This document shows, one piece after another, positions 22,525 to 33,985 of a stretch of 64,000 nucleotides of DNA. The DNA comes from Erythrophleum ivorense (taxonomy: Eukaryota; Streptophyta; Magnoliopsida; Fabales; Fabaceae). The position numbers and the translations under genes are program-made. The first letter of the stretch is position 1; every line of letters starts with the position of its first letter. The notes beneath the pieces are model-generated. The model was not told the DNA's origin, made no database searches, and saw only the letters and a list, made by a program, of their open reading frames with translations. The stretch lies in NCBI GenBank assembly GCA_026724425.1, contig JAIUCV010000117.1, positions 2,079,501 to 2,143,500 on the forward strand, in the 5' to 3' direction.

Positions 22525-22834
22525 GCGAAAGGTGCATACAAATTGGTTTTTGGTGGGACTTTGTTTCTAAATGTTGCATGCAATGCTTTTATTCTCTTTA
22601 GCTTTCTGATTTACCATGGGTGACATATGTTGAGTTTTTTTTTTTCCAATCTTATCAACTTAAATTAAGATTTTTAATATTGTGGTGAGCCAAATTGAAG
22701 TTGTTAAAATTACAACAACAAAAATTTGACATGTGTTGCACATGTTAAACCAAAGAGTTAAAGAGAATAAAAACATTGCATGCAACATTTAGGCACAAAG
22801 TCTCACCAAAAACCAACTTGCATACACTTTTCGC
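22525..22834. repeat. Long terminal inverted repeat element (MITE-like), ~310 bp
   Basis: Starts GCGAAAGGTGCATACAA and ends TTGCATACACTTTTCGC. The arms are reverse complements over about 108 bases (22525-22632 with 22726-22834), including TTGGTTTTTGGTG and AAATGTTGCATGCAAT. The loop is AT-rich, about 95 bases. No clear target duplication was seen (CTA on the left, ATC on the right). There is no coding capacity. Its RNA would form a long imperfect hairpin. Confidence 0.75.
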
Positions 22835-23539
22835 ATCAACGAAACATAATGATTGGAGTTAGTCTTTAATATACTATTGAAAATTTTGAAGAATTTATTA
22901 TGTGAAATATTTTTAAAAATAAACATATTAAAATTTTCTAAAACTAAAAATATACTTCAACTAATTGAACTTTAATCTTTGGAAAAAATACATAAAAATA
23001 CTTCAACTAATTTTCGTTTCTACGAATATAGAGAACATATTAAAATCTTTATAATGGTGTTAATCGAGTTTTTTTTCCCTTTTCTGTTCGATTTAGGTCT
23101 AATTTTCGTTTTATGGATATAGAAAACAAATTAAAATCTTTATAACGGTGTTAATCTGAAATCAATTCTCAAATCACATTATTTGATTCGTTTTGTTATG
23201 GATATGTGAATCAGATTGCAAATTTTATGGGTCAAAGATGGAGAAACGACAAAGGAAATGCTACAATGTTACCAATCCCGTCTCTAAGAATTTTCCATCC
23301 CGAGCTCACTGCTATAAAAACTTATTACAATTATCACTTTAAATAACTTAAAAGTTTTGAAATATGACCCTTTTACTATCTGTTTTATACATAATTGACC
23401 AAAACTTATTGCGAAATGTGTTATAGTTATTAATCTAAAGACATTGTCGAAATCTGTAATCAACCAATAAAAGAAAATTGATAATTTAAGGAATTATATG
23501 AGTGTTGAAGAAGTTCGATTTAAAACTCACATGAATTCT
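22835..23539. other. AT-rich spacer with partial copies of the following inverted repeat
   Basis: About 23215-23500 is a diverged direct copy of 23690-23870 and beyond (GTCAAAGATGGAGA, TTTTCCATC, CTATCTGTTTTATACATAATTG). At 22985-23150 a short phrase with TTTTCGTTT.TA.GATATAGA and AATCTTTATAA.GGTGTTAATC is also repeated. No gene was seen. Confidence 0.5.
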
Positions 23540-24215
23540 ACATGATTAGCAAACACATAATCGATTAACCTAGAGATAGTGTCGAAATCTGTAATCAAAC
23601 AATCAAACGAAATATAGAAATTTTAAGGAATCATACCAAAATGTGCAAGGGAACATCTTAAGAATCGAAGAACTGTGAAGAAGATTACAAGTTTTAGGGG
23701 TCGAAGATGGAGAGACGACCAGAGAATCGCAGTTTTCCATCACGACCCCACGGCTATAAACAACTTGTTACACTTATGATTTATCTTAGGCAATTTTAAA
23801 TATTGACCTTCTAACTATCTGTGTTATACATAATTGACCAAAACCTTTTGTGAAATGTGCTCTAGTTATAAATTGTCTTCTACAAAAAGGATTTAGTCAA
23901 TTATGTAAAATACAGATAGTTAGAGGGTTATATTTACAATTTCAAGATAAATCATAATTGTGTAGTAAGTTGTTTATAGCCGTGAGGTCCTGATGGAAAA
24001 CTCTTAAAACAGTTCTCTCTTTCGATTCCTCATCTTTGACCCCTAAAATTTACATTCTTCTTCAGAGTTCTTCGATTTCTCTCAGGTGCACTCTTGCGCA
24101 TTTCGGTACGATTGCTTAAACTTTCCAGTTAAAATTTTCTGTTTCCTTTGTTTGGTTGATGATTTCGACACAGTCTCTAGGTTAATCGATTGTGTGTTTG
24201 CTAATCCCGTAGGAC
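23540..24215. repeat. Large inverted repeat at the 5' side of the DnaJ gene
   Basis: Left arm about 23540-23856, right arm about 23884-24215, loop about 27 bases. Examples of pairing: GATTAGCAAACACATAATCG on the left with CGATTGTGTGTTTGCTAATC on the right, and CACGGCTATAAACAACTTGT with the complementary AAGTTGTTTATAGCCGTG. The right arm leads into the presumed promoter and 5' leader of the DnaJ gene, so the left arm is an inverted copy of that upstream region. A third, weaker copy lies at 23215-23500 in the orientation of the left arm. Confidence 0.8.
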
Positions 24216-25098
24216 TCGGGTGCGTTTCGAATCGAACTTCTTCAGAGGTTTTTTGAGTTATTAGATTTCTAGGGTTTTAGATGAATCTATGATTCCGTTT
24301 CGCTATTCACGCTTGGATTTGTTAGATTTTCTACCTTTCATGGGTTTTTCCCCCAATTTTCGGTCCACAATTTAGCGATTTTAAGCTTTGTTCCTCTATG
24401 CGTCGAAGGTTTAATCATCATTATTTCTGAGACTTCGTTTCTACAATTGTGAAGATTGAGAGCCGTTTATATTTCTCTATGGTTGAATTTTCATTTTTGA
24501 TGTTTACAGTGTAGGCTGAAAGCTTTCTGGGACGTTTTTTTGTTTGTTTAAGTTTCATAACCCAATAGCTTCTTAGTGTAGGGAATGTTGTGTTAACAAT
24601 GAAAAGTTATGTTTTGGCTCAGTTATTCTTCTCAATTCTTTTTGCTTTTAATCTCCTCGAGCCTTAAATCAACCGGTTCTATGAAGTTGCGTTGAGTTCT
24701 TATCTTGCTAAAGTGTTCGGTGGTTGTTTCTAGCTCCAGTTTGTGGATTTTCAATTGGAGTTGAATGGGTTTATCTGTTCTTGTACCTTAGGTTTGAATT
24801 TGGTGTCTTTGGTTTGCTTGATTGTATGACATGTTCATTTGCAACGCATCTTTGGTAGCTAGGATGTATGTGTGTTGAAGATGATTGCAGTAATGTGTAA
24901 ACCATTCCGATGTATGTATATCAGTTGATATTAAATTGCTCTAATCTAACATTTTGTTATGCGTTTAACCAGAAAGCAGCCATCCTTGAAGCAAGACGTA
25001 GCTCAGACATTGACAAATCGCTCAGATCCTGGAGAACTTGTTCAGCATTTAGCAACTTGGTCATTTGGAATATTGAATGATACGGATACAGGACAAGC

Positions 25099-26403
25099 AT
25101 GGAGTGCAACAAAGACGAGGCGGAAAGGGCAAAAGAAATTGCAGAGAAGAAGTTCAAAGTGAAAGACTTTGCTGGGGCCAAGAAATTTGCATTGAAAGCT
25201 CAAAGTCTGTATCCGGAGGTAGAAGGTGTTTCTCAGATGCTAGCTACTTTTGATGTGTATATCGCTGCTGAAAACAAAGTGAACGAGGATCTGAATTGGT
25301 ACGGCATACTGGATGCAAGCCCGCGCGATGATGATGAAACGCTGAAGAGAAAGTACAGGAAGCTTGCTCTAACGCTTCACCCTGACAAAAACAGTTCTAT
25401 AGGATCTGAAGGAGCTTTCAAGTATGTGTTGGATGCTTGGAAATTCTTGTCAGATAAAGAAAAGAGAGCAGCTTATGACCGCAAGAGGAGCTTGCAGACT
25501 ATGTATCAGAAGGTTTCAGTTTCAGCTTCTAACAACGGCTTCTGCAACTTCGGCAAGACTAATTTTCCTACAAATGGGAGCAACTTCACCAAGACTAGTG
25601 TTCCTACAAATGGGGGCAGTTTCGCAAAGACTAGTGTTCCTGCAAATGGGAGACCGGCGATCCCGAAGAACAATCCGACTACTAAGAAGAACAATCCGCA
25701 AAAGCCAGTTGGTAGTACACAGAAACCACCTGGACGGGCTTATCATCATACAACAGCACCAAGCTCATTTACTGCATCTGGATCATCAGGCCAATCAGAG
25801 TCAAGTACTTTCTGGACAGTCTGCAGGAGATGCATGATGCAGTATGAGTATCCTAGAGCTTATGTTAACTTTAACCTTCTGTGTGCTAATTGTCGACAGC
25901 CGTTTTTAGCAATAGAATCCCCTAAACCGGGTATGTCTAATCTTTGGAGTAGTTCGAGCAGTTGCAAGCGAAACCTGGATCCAAAGTCAGCTGCAAAGCA
26001 GAGTTCTACTTCAGGTGTATCTGATAACTCCAAGTGGACATTCTCAAGAACCAGCAGCGCAGCTCATGCTGCGAGTGTGGTTCAACAGGCTTACGAGAAG
26101 GTGAAGAAAGAACGCGAGGAGGCAAAAGCAACCGCGAGAAGAGATAAGAAGAGTTCCAAAAGGAAGAGCACTGCTGATTCGTCTCCTTCTGGTGGTTCAC
26201 TTAAGAAGAGGAAAGTTACAGGAGAAACTGACATGGGTTGCTCTAGTGGAAGCAAGGTCACTTACCACGTGAGTGGTGAAACCGGAAAGTTACAACATGG
26301 AATCAAAGAGATAGCGGATGAGATATCTCCCGGGATCAAGGAAAAGATTAGCGAGGAGGATGTAGCAGAAGAGGTAAGAGGGAAAGTCTCGTCAGCATTA
26401 TGA
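25099..26403 (+). CDS. DnaJ (J-domain) protein with zinc-like motif
   Basis: A single coding exon, 434 residues. The N-terminal ~60 residues form a helical region (EAERAKEIAEKKFKVKDFAG) seen in a plant J-protein subfamily. The J domain follows at about residues 66-130 (NWYGILDASP, HPD at 94-96, AYDRKRS). A low-complexity section with repeats of the type NF.KTSVPTNGG (about 149-186) precedes a CxxC...CxxC motif (Cys 242, 245, 262, 265). The C-terminus is basic with a likely nuclear signal (KKSSKRKS, LKKRKV). J proteins stimulate Hsp70 ATPase; the HPD needed for this is intact. I recall AT5G37380 as the A. thaliana counterpart. A 5'-UTR intron ending at AACCAG (24972) is likely. The start is the first ATG in frame with the domain. 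Confidence 0.9.
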   Translation: MECNKDEAERAKEIAEKKFKVKDFAGAKKFALKAQSLYPEVEGVSQMLATFDVYIAAENKVNEDLNWYGILDASPRDDDETLKRKYRKLALTLHPDKNSSIGSEGAFKYVLDAWKFLSDKEKRAAYDRKRSLQTMYQKVSVSASNNGFCNFGKTNFPTNGSNFTKTSVPTNGGSFAKTSVPANGRPAIPKNNPTTKKNNPQKPVGSTQKPPGRAYHHTTAPSSFTASGSSGQSESSTFWTVCRRCMMQYEYPRAYVNFNLLCANCRQPFLAIESPKPGMSNLWSSSSSCKRNLDPKSAAKQSSTSGVSDNSKWTFSRTSSAAHAASVVQQAYEKVKKEREEAKATARRDKKSSKRKSTADSSPSGGSLKKRKVTGETDMGCSSGSKVTYHVSGETGKLQHGIKEIADEISPGIKEKISEEDVAEEVRGKVSSAL

Positions 26404-26864
26404 ATCAGCTTAGGGAGGTTTTCTGAGTTATGCAGGGATAATTGTGATTTGGTGTCTTTAGGCTATAATTAACCGATCACTCTGGGGTATATTTGTAAGT
26501 TGGGTCATTTGGTTATCTTTTGGTTCTAACATTGTAGAGAGAGAGAGAGATGGGTCTTTTTTTGGGCAGAAGACAAAAAACTAGTTTCCAAATTTTTTTA
26601 TTTAAGACAACCAAGTGTTGTGTCAAGTAATGTTTGTAGCAAACAGTGACTTGGTTTCAAGACTAGTAAATTGCTCTGTTTCATTACTTTTATTTCAAAA
26701 CTATTTCTTCCTATTTTCTTTGTCTTTCCTGTTTTCTTAAAGGAAGAAGATCAACTTTAAAAGTCTGAATTTCTCTAACAAAACACCAATGCCAACGACG
26801 AAGAGGAGATATGAAACTGGATAAAAAACTACTTCACTATTCATGGAGATTATTCTTATGTGAT
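26404..26864 (+). other. 3' flank of the DnaJ gene
   Basis: 3' UTR-like DNA with a short GA run near 26537-26549 and T-rich stretches. No further coding sequence before the palindrome. Confidence 0.45.
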
Positions 26865-27725
26865 TTCTCGTGGATTGCAATGTATAATTACATAACTTTA
26901 CCCAAAGTGAGATCGAGATATACAAGAACTTCATTTTTGGGGTATGATCCTATCGACAAAGTATTCAAGGCATTGCGCGTGTCAAATGATTGTCGAGTTT
27001 CGACGTTAGGAAATGGAAAACCATCATGGAGACTAATTGAATGTCAGATAATACCCCCCATTACGATGTACCTGATGGGATATGCATTGATGGTGTCTTG
27101 TATTATATAGCTGCGTTCACACCGTGTCATTGGATGTTGATCTTCAATTATTGAGCTATTTAGCTTTGATGTTAGGTTAGAGAAGTTCTCGTTTTTTATT
27201 GTGGGCTGTATGGTTACTTTGGGCACAACTCTGATAAATTTCAAAGGTAAATTGGGAGCGGTACTCGCTGATAATCCCACAAAGTACCGCTCCCAGTTTA
27301 CCTATAAATTTATTAGAGTTGTTCTCAAAGTAACCATACAGCACACAATAACAAACGTGAGCTTCTCTAAACTGATATCAAAGCTAAATATCCCAATAAT
27401 TGAAGATCTACATCCAATGGACCAATGCCACAGTGTGAACGCACCTATACAAGACACCATCAATGCATATCCCCTCAAATACATTGTAATGGGGGTATTA
27501 TCAGACCTTCGATCAGTTTCCATGATGGTTATCCATTTCCTACGTTGAAACTTGAAATCATTCGACACGCACAATACCTTGAATACTTTGTCGATAGGAT
27601 CATACCCCAAAACTGAAGTCCTCGTATATCTTGATGTCGGTTTTGGGTAAAGTTATGTAATTTCTTGTGCTAAGGTTACAAACCATGGGATCCATATCTC
27701 TACTACATAGCAATCCACATAGATG
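26865..27725. pseudogene. Palindrome made of two inverted copies of an F-box-associated domain fragment
   Basis: Left arm to 27265 and right arm from 27283 are reverse complements, with a 17-base loop (27266-27282). The inner ends match almost perfectly (GGTAAATTGGGAGCGGTACT against AGTACCGCTCCCAGTTTACC). Both arms encode the same peptide when read inwards: GYDPIDKVFKALRVSND on the plus strand (from about 26940) and GYDPIDKVFKVLCVSND on the minus strand (27610 leftwards), then TPITMYLRGYALMVSCI-type sequence. This is the F-box-associated (FBA) domain. The F-box itself is absent and both frames are broken. The left arm lacks about 35-50 bases present in the right arm near its outer end. Confidence 0.82.
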
Positions 27726-29480
27726 TTGAGAAATAACATAGCTATTATTATTTACCTTGTACCAAGCGTGTATGATCTCAGGTTGAGAAATCCTATAAAA
27801 TCTATTAGAAAAAGAAAAAAAAAATTGTTTAGATAATAATAACTGGAAGCCGAATCAGTTCGCCCTAATTTCTTTTTTCCCAGACACACTTCCCGAGTCA
27901 TATATGATTTTCTAAATATCCCCGATTTTTCCGATTAATCGTTCGATTAATCGCTCCAAGGGGGGTAACCGTAGCGATTCCGATTTTGTCCGATTAATTA
28001 CAATAATTGCCAATTAATTCTGTAAATCGTAGGTCAAATTTATACTTTTCTGAAATCTGATTGGCTCAGTTGATACTTGATTGTAAAATTCGATCCAAAA
28101 ATAAAAGTTCATTATTTTAACCAAAAAAAATATGTGATTAATCGTTTTCAACAAATCAATTTTGGAATTTATCTTCTAAACACAAACCGTGACTATTTTT
28201 GTCTTATGTAGTATATGTGAATTTGAAAAAATATTTAATCTAGGTTGGAAATATATGATTTTCATACTAATGTGTTATTTTATATATTAAATATTTAAAA
28301 ATATATTAAAATAAACCTAAAATTCCGCCCCGGTTAATCCCCGTATTATTAACGGTTTTATGAAAAATCACTAATCGCTGTCCGACCGAATAATTAGCGA
28401 GAAGCGATATTTTGAACATAGGCCACGTGTCACAACCCGATTGGATTTTGATTTTTTGTCTTTCTTTCTTTTAAATTATTTTTTATTTTTATTTTTTCGA
28501 AAATCGAGAGAGCTTCAGTGCGTTTATGCGATGCAGATGCGCTTAGAATCTTCTACATCGAAAGTTGGAGCATTCCTTAACTAATATATAAGATTTATGG
28601 TCTTTCTCAATCGTTGGCTGCTCTTCGTCTCCGGTGACAGATTCGCAAAGATCCACAAGCTTCTGAGGACATAGCTCGCTTTTCACTCGTTCCCATTACT
28701 GGAGCCGCTTGTGTGCATGTCGACTCCTTCTCACCGCCGTGTGAATACTCTTCCGGCAACGCCGACGCCTCCTCCATAACCTCCAAATCCACCGGATTCT
28801 TGCTCTCGTCCTTTGTTTAAGTTTGGCTTTTCGTCTGCTTCGTGGAGTCTTCTCCGATGAGGTGCTTCACCATTCTAACCATTTATCCAGAGATCTCGCT
28901 CCCACCGATCACGTTATCGCTGTTGGAAGCTTCTCCGGTGGCATTCTTTTGAAGTTGCCGCCAATCTTGACGTTGAATTTGTGACATGGGCCGCTTGGTC
29001 CAGTTCGCCATGTAGGATTAGTTATCTCATCTTCATCTCACTTTATAGGCTGGACTCTTATAATTTTTCTGAACGAAACCCTTGTATTATTTATGGGCTT
29101 TGTCTATATTTCCTGTATTATTTATGGGCTTTGTGTATATTTCCTTCTTCGTTTTATAAGTGGTATTGCTCTTATTCTTTTTACAGATGTTTTGTTTAAG
29201 GAGAGTTGTCTATCATTTTCCTCCTTTTATTTGGAGAGATTATTGACAATCCTTTTTTTATTAAAGGATGCTATCTCCCGGTTTCAAAGCCGGAGTTAGC
29301 GATCATAATGCACATGTCTTAATATAAGAAGAGATTTTGTGGGTACCTTTCCTTCTGAATCCCACGAGACTAAGATTTCTACAAACACTTGACTTCCTTT
29401 TGTTGGTTGTCTTCATAATAGATAGGCTTTATTAGGAGATAACAACTGCAAAAACTAAATTATGTTTTAATCTCAAATAA
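27726..29480. other. Spacer; AT-rich repeats and one unrecognised GC-rich stretch
   Basis: 27900-28400 has repeated CGATTAATCG-type phrases and may be an old hAT-like element. 28600-28980 is richer in GC, with codon-like composition, but all frames carry stops; it may be a decayed gene of a family I do not recognise. A 30-base unit (TATTATTTATGGGCTTTGT plus ATATTTCC) is tandemly repeated at 29087-29148. Confidence 0.4.
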
Positions 29481-29489
29481 CAAAATTTA

Positions 29490-30060
29490 TTACTTTTAGT
29501 GACAACAAAATTAATGAAACAAGACTAAACAAGATTTAAAACCGCATCAGTTCTTCCTTATAAAATTTACTATCTTTTCTAGCTTCAATCTTAAAACTAA
29601 TTATGGCTTTGACCTAATCTAAGAATGAAAGTATATATCCTCAAACTTATCTTCAAAACAACATTACACTGCATAATTAGGAATCATATATATCAAACTG
29701 ACATTAAAACAACCATGAAATCCAATTCAGTAACCTGAATAAATAGCGTTTATGAACTCTGTCGAAAGCTTTAACGATAAACTTTTTAGTATATGATATA
29801 TGAATTTTTCAGGTGATTTGTGAGGATGCGGCGGATCTAGTGGGAGTTTTAAGAGAACGAAATGTAGCTTTATATTTGGGGTTAACTTTCTTTTTTTTAT
29901 AACTAGGGCAACTAGAAATGAGAAACGTCGAGACCGACAAACTTTGGGCCAAAAAAAAATGTGTAAATGAAATTTGGGCTATATGGTTATTTAAAATTAG
30001 ACACTAAAAATATAAAATTGGGCTCAATCTCATTTAGTATTATCATGGGCTTTGATCCAA
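29490..30060 (+). repeat. Direct repeat, copy 1 (partner 30325-30930)
   Basis: Shares with 30325-30930, in the same order: AGTGACAACAAAAT, CATCAGTTCTTCCTTATAAA, TCCTCAAACTTATCT, AGGTGATTTGTGAGGAT, AAATTGGGCTCAATCT and GGTCCAACATTTAA-type sequence. The copies differ by many substitutions and indels. There is no coding content. It looks like an old tandem duplication of about 0.6 to 0.85 kb. Confidence 0.7.
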
Positions 30061-30324
30061 CATTTAACAACAAAATTGACTTGTGCTGAGTGAATAAATA
30101 TTTGTTCTTAATTTTTTTTATAGTTATAATATAAAAGAGGAATAATCAAAGATTTTTGGGTTCAAAATAAGTTCACTCATCAGAATTTGGACACATATTT
30201 TCCTTATATTTAAAATTTTGAGATTTTTTGAAGATCAACAATAATTAGTCGCTTTGAGGTATGATTCATTTTGGTATTACACCAGCGAATTGGAGGACTA
30301 GATCGACGGAGACAGAATTCATTG

Positions 30325-30930
30325 ATTACTTTAAGTGACAACAAAATAAATGGAACAAGACGAAGCAAAACCACATCAGTTCTTCCTTATAAATTTTACT
30401 ATCTCTGCTAATTTCAATTCGAAAACCAAATACGACGTTGACGTGATCTAAGAATGAAATATACATATCCTCAAACTTATCTATATCAAATTATTTTTAC
30501 AACAACAATTAACTGCCTAATTAAGAATGATATCTATTGAACGACATTCACTAACATGGATAAATTTAGTTTCTTAGCTCAATGGAAAGTTTGAAGATAT
30601 ATCTTTTATTCATTAATATATGAATTTCAGGTGATTTGTGAGGATACTGAAGATCTAGAGGGAGATTTAAGGGAACAAATTGTAACTATATATTTGAGGG
30701 ATACCTTTCCTTATTTTTACTTTTAGGGTAATTAGAAACTAGAACATCGAGACCTACAAACTTTATTGTTATTAACATTTTTTAAAAAAATAATATATGT
30801 GTGTAAATTAAATATGAGCCACATTATTGTTCAAAAACATACAGTGACAAATATTAAATTGGGCTCAATCTTCAGTCTCACTCTTACTGAGTTTTATATT
30901 GGCTTTGGTCCAACATTTAATACCTAAAAA
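30325..30930 (+). repeat. Direct repeat, copy 2
   Basis: Second copy of the unit at 29490-30060. It is followed at 30955-30991 by a pure (TA)n run. No gene was recognised between this and 31425. Confidence 0.7.
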
Positions 30931-30946
30931 CATTAAACAAATATTT

Positions 30947-30954
<8 letters not shown>

Positions 30955-30991
<37 letters not shown>
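30955..30991. repeat. (TA)n microsatellite
   Basis: About 18 uninterrupted TA units. Likely length-polymorphic. Confidence 0.9.
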
Positions 30992-30994
<3 letters not shown>

Positions 30995-31424
30995 TATAAT
31001 ATATATTATAAGAAACTTAACAAATTATTAAAACAATGTGCTTGGGGCAGGTCAAAATCTAGCCTACACTGTTAATGAGAAACATTCCTAATAATTTTTT
31101 TGTTTGTTTGTAATAAGAGCGTGATTATAAAACGTGATTATTCTCATTAATCTTGTAAAATGTAATGTACAAACTATATATAGTGGTGATTCAGCTAAAG
31201 TAAACTAAACCACCGGTCTAATGTCTAATACATGGTTAAGCTAAACCATGACTATAATCTAATATTTTGGATATTTTGTTTATATGTTATATACAGAAAA
31301 CGTCATAAACCACTTCTAAAGTTTTATTTAGATACATTCGGCCAATTAAAGTACCAACTTCTCTTTGAAAACCCATTTAAATTAGTGTGTTTACTTCCAA
31401 ACTAATCCAAAATTGGCCACTCTT

Positions 31425-31520
31425 CTCTCGGGAATCACATTGATTCTCTACAACACAATCCTACTTTCCCACTTCATGCTGTTTCTTGCATAGAGCGAGC
31501 CTCCAAAGCAGACTCTTTAA
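31425..31520 (-). pseudogene. Shard of a DUF577-like gene 3' end
   Basis: CACATTGATTCTCTACAACA with following CAATCCTACTTTCCCA matches the C-terminal coding region of the genes at 15.1 kb and 31.9 kb. The downstream sequence (31580-31660) is also a diverged copy of 31735-31800, so the 3' end of a gene copy was duplicated and then decayed. Confidence 0.6.
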
Positions 31521-31864
31521 TTTGTCTGATAAGTCATAAACAGAAAAGGTATATGAGAAGAAAGTGATGCCGGCAAGGAAAATTGGAACTTTTGAGTAAA
31601 GTGTTTCAATTAAAACAGTATTGCCAAAACTCTAGATATTAATCTTTCTTTACAATCTTTTCTTGTCTCTAACACAATCTCACAAACTATATATGAACAA
31701 AGAGTGATGTTGTTAGTTACACTTCACAAACTTTTGAGTGAAGTGTTTTGAGAAATAGTTACATTCCCAAAACTCTAGATAGTGAAAGTCTTTCTTACAA
31801 TCAAAGTCTACTTTCTCCAGAAATTTCAGATTATACAAACCCCCTAATTAAGCTTCAAAATTGG

Positions 31865-33598
31865 TTAAGCAAAGGCCCTTTTCCTCTCCACAATCTCGTT
31901 GATTCTCTTCAACACCACCTTACTCTCTATTCTCATACCTTGGATCTCTAAAAGCTTCTGAAGCAAACGCTTAACCAATGCGAATTCGTTTGTAGTATAC
32001 CATTTCAATTGTTCCTCAACAATGATTTCCAGATCTCTGAAAGCTCTCATCACAAGCCCAATCTCCATTCTTCTTTCCACAAGATTCCCCACAACCTCTA
32101 TCATCTTCTCTTCAATCTCTTCCACAGATCCAGCGTGACTTTCAATCTCTACCATCTGAATAATCGCACAGAAGGCACCCGTAAACCCCAAGACCCAACA
32201 AAAGTTATCTACCAAAAGATTTCTTGGTGGGTTTAACATTCTTCTTATCACAGGGAGAAGCTTCTCCATCACAGGAATCACAAAGTCTTGTTCATCAAGA
32301 GGCATGTTTAAGCACCTGAAGATTTAGCATCCTCTGTTAAAGAACTTTGTTTCTTCACAGTGGGATGTAATATAGTCACGTAAATCGACCCACGTGTCGT
32401 CCTGGACGTCGAATATCTCTTCTGCAACGTGGTGCACAACTTCTCCGAGGATCTTAAACGTGTTCTCAGAGGTTTCTTGCTTCCCAAGGCAAGTGATGAT
32501 CAGTGGCTGGAGTTCTCTGATCATTGCAATGTCGATGAGTTTCTCTTTTGAAGTGTGACCAGAGAGCAAGACGTTGAGTTGTCTGATCGCTAACTCTTCG
32601 TCTAAAACGTCAAGCTTATTCGATACCACCATTTCCAAGATCTCTAACGAAGACAATTTCTTCAAATATTTGTACCCTTCAAGACGAAACCGTACTCCAT
32701 GATCTAAAGGGGAGAAATCAGAGCTGAGTTTTCGCATTTCTGCAGATAACTCTGTCAAGAAACGGCGTTGATCTTCATTGTATTCATACTTGAACAGATT
32801 GTTTTCTCGTGAAAGGAACTTCTCGAGACCTTCAAGGCGTAGTTGCAAGAACTGTTCCATCTTCTTCTCCACAAGCTCATTTGCTGACTTCACAAGAATG
32901 TGAAGAATACTCTGTATCAAGTCGTATCTGTTTTCAGAATTCAACACCTGAATCCCCATTTTAACTGTAGTTTCTAAACCTAAACACCAATCATCTTCTT
33001 GCTCAGGATCAAGCAACACTTTCTCGGCTTCCTCTAGAATCCTTTCCATAAACCGGTTGATAAATTCCAAGTTCTTGATCGGTGGCAAACCAAGAAAGAC
33101 ATCGAGACTCTTGAGTGGTTCGGTATCTGCAAGTGAGAGAATACAGTCGCTGAGCTCGGCCCATCCGCCATTTTTCAACGTAAAAACATTGTAAGCTACG
33201 AAAGAGACAAGGTTTCTGAGGATCTTGGCGTGAGATCTTTTTTTTTCTTGCGTTGTAAGGCAAGAAATGACAAATGGCTTGATTTCGTGGAGAGCGACGA
33301 GAGATAGTTCGAAGCTGCGATCTCTTAGTTCCTTGAGAGTCTTAGAGAGGAGAGAGATCGATCGTAATCTGAAGACGTCACCGGAAGAAGAATCTTGATA
33401 CACCATGAGAAGCTTTTTGGTTAAGCAATTTGCGAACTGTTTGACGCAGAAGTTGTAGAGAGCCCTCGCTGGTTTATGTTCGTCGGCATCCTTACGATTA
33501 ATGATGAAGAGTTGATCGACAAGAATCGATAATCTTTCGTGGCTTGGAGTTGCAAGAAGATCTCTGGCTTTCAACATAAGATTCGATGATTCTGTCAT
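31865..33598 (-). pseudogene. DUF577-like ARM-fold gene with one nonsense codon
   Basis: From ATG 33598 the frame runs 424 codons to a TAA at 32326-32324. The same frame then continues, without any shift, to a normal end at 31865: 577 sense codons in all. In the intact relative at 15015-16862 the aligned residue is a Tyr (context FERAVYIFQCL against FNRGC-stop-IFRCL), so one base change in a Tyr codon accounts for the break. The remainder is well conserved (SSNLMLKARDLLATPSHE, FELSLVALHEIKPFVISCL, LVDNFCWVLGFTGAFCAI). Either this is a recent pseudogene or a shorter 424-residue protein is made. Function of the family is unknown. Confidence 0.82.
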
Positions 33599-33985
33599 TT
33601 TCCCGAGAAAATTTCGACTCTTCGTCGTCTCAGAATCTTTTTCTTTTTCTGGTAAAAAGGGTTTAAGGATAGTTGAACATATGCGACAACAATCGCTAAA
33701 ACGTCGTGTTTGCGTTTATTTTGTTCGATACAATGAATAGTGAATAGAAATAAACCGGGCTTAACCTTTATGGAACCATATTTAATTCAGTTCAGTTTTG
33801 CGTTTATTTCCCGATATAGTGAACATAAATAAACCACACTTGTTGACAAAAAAATAAAATAAAAAATAAACCGGACTTAACCTTTATGGAACCATAAATA
33901 AATCAATCAATAAAAATGTTTAGCACCCTTTAGATGGTGTCGCTTATAATACCGCCACCACTATCCTTCGGAGGAACGATCCATT

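Noticed and set aside
28607..28980. GC-richer stretch with partial open frames
   Set aside because: May be a dead gene, but no family could be recognised and stops occur in all frames; mentioned only as spacer content.
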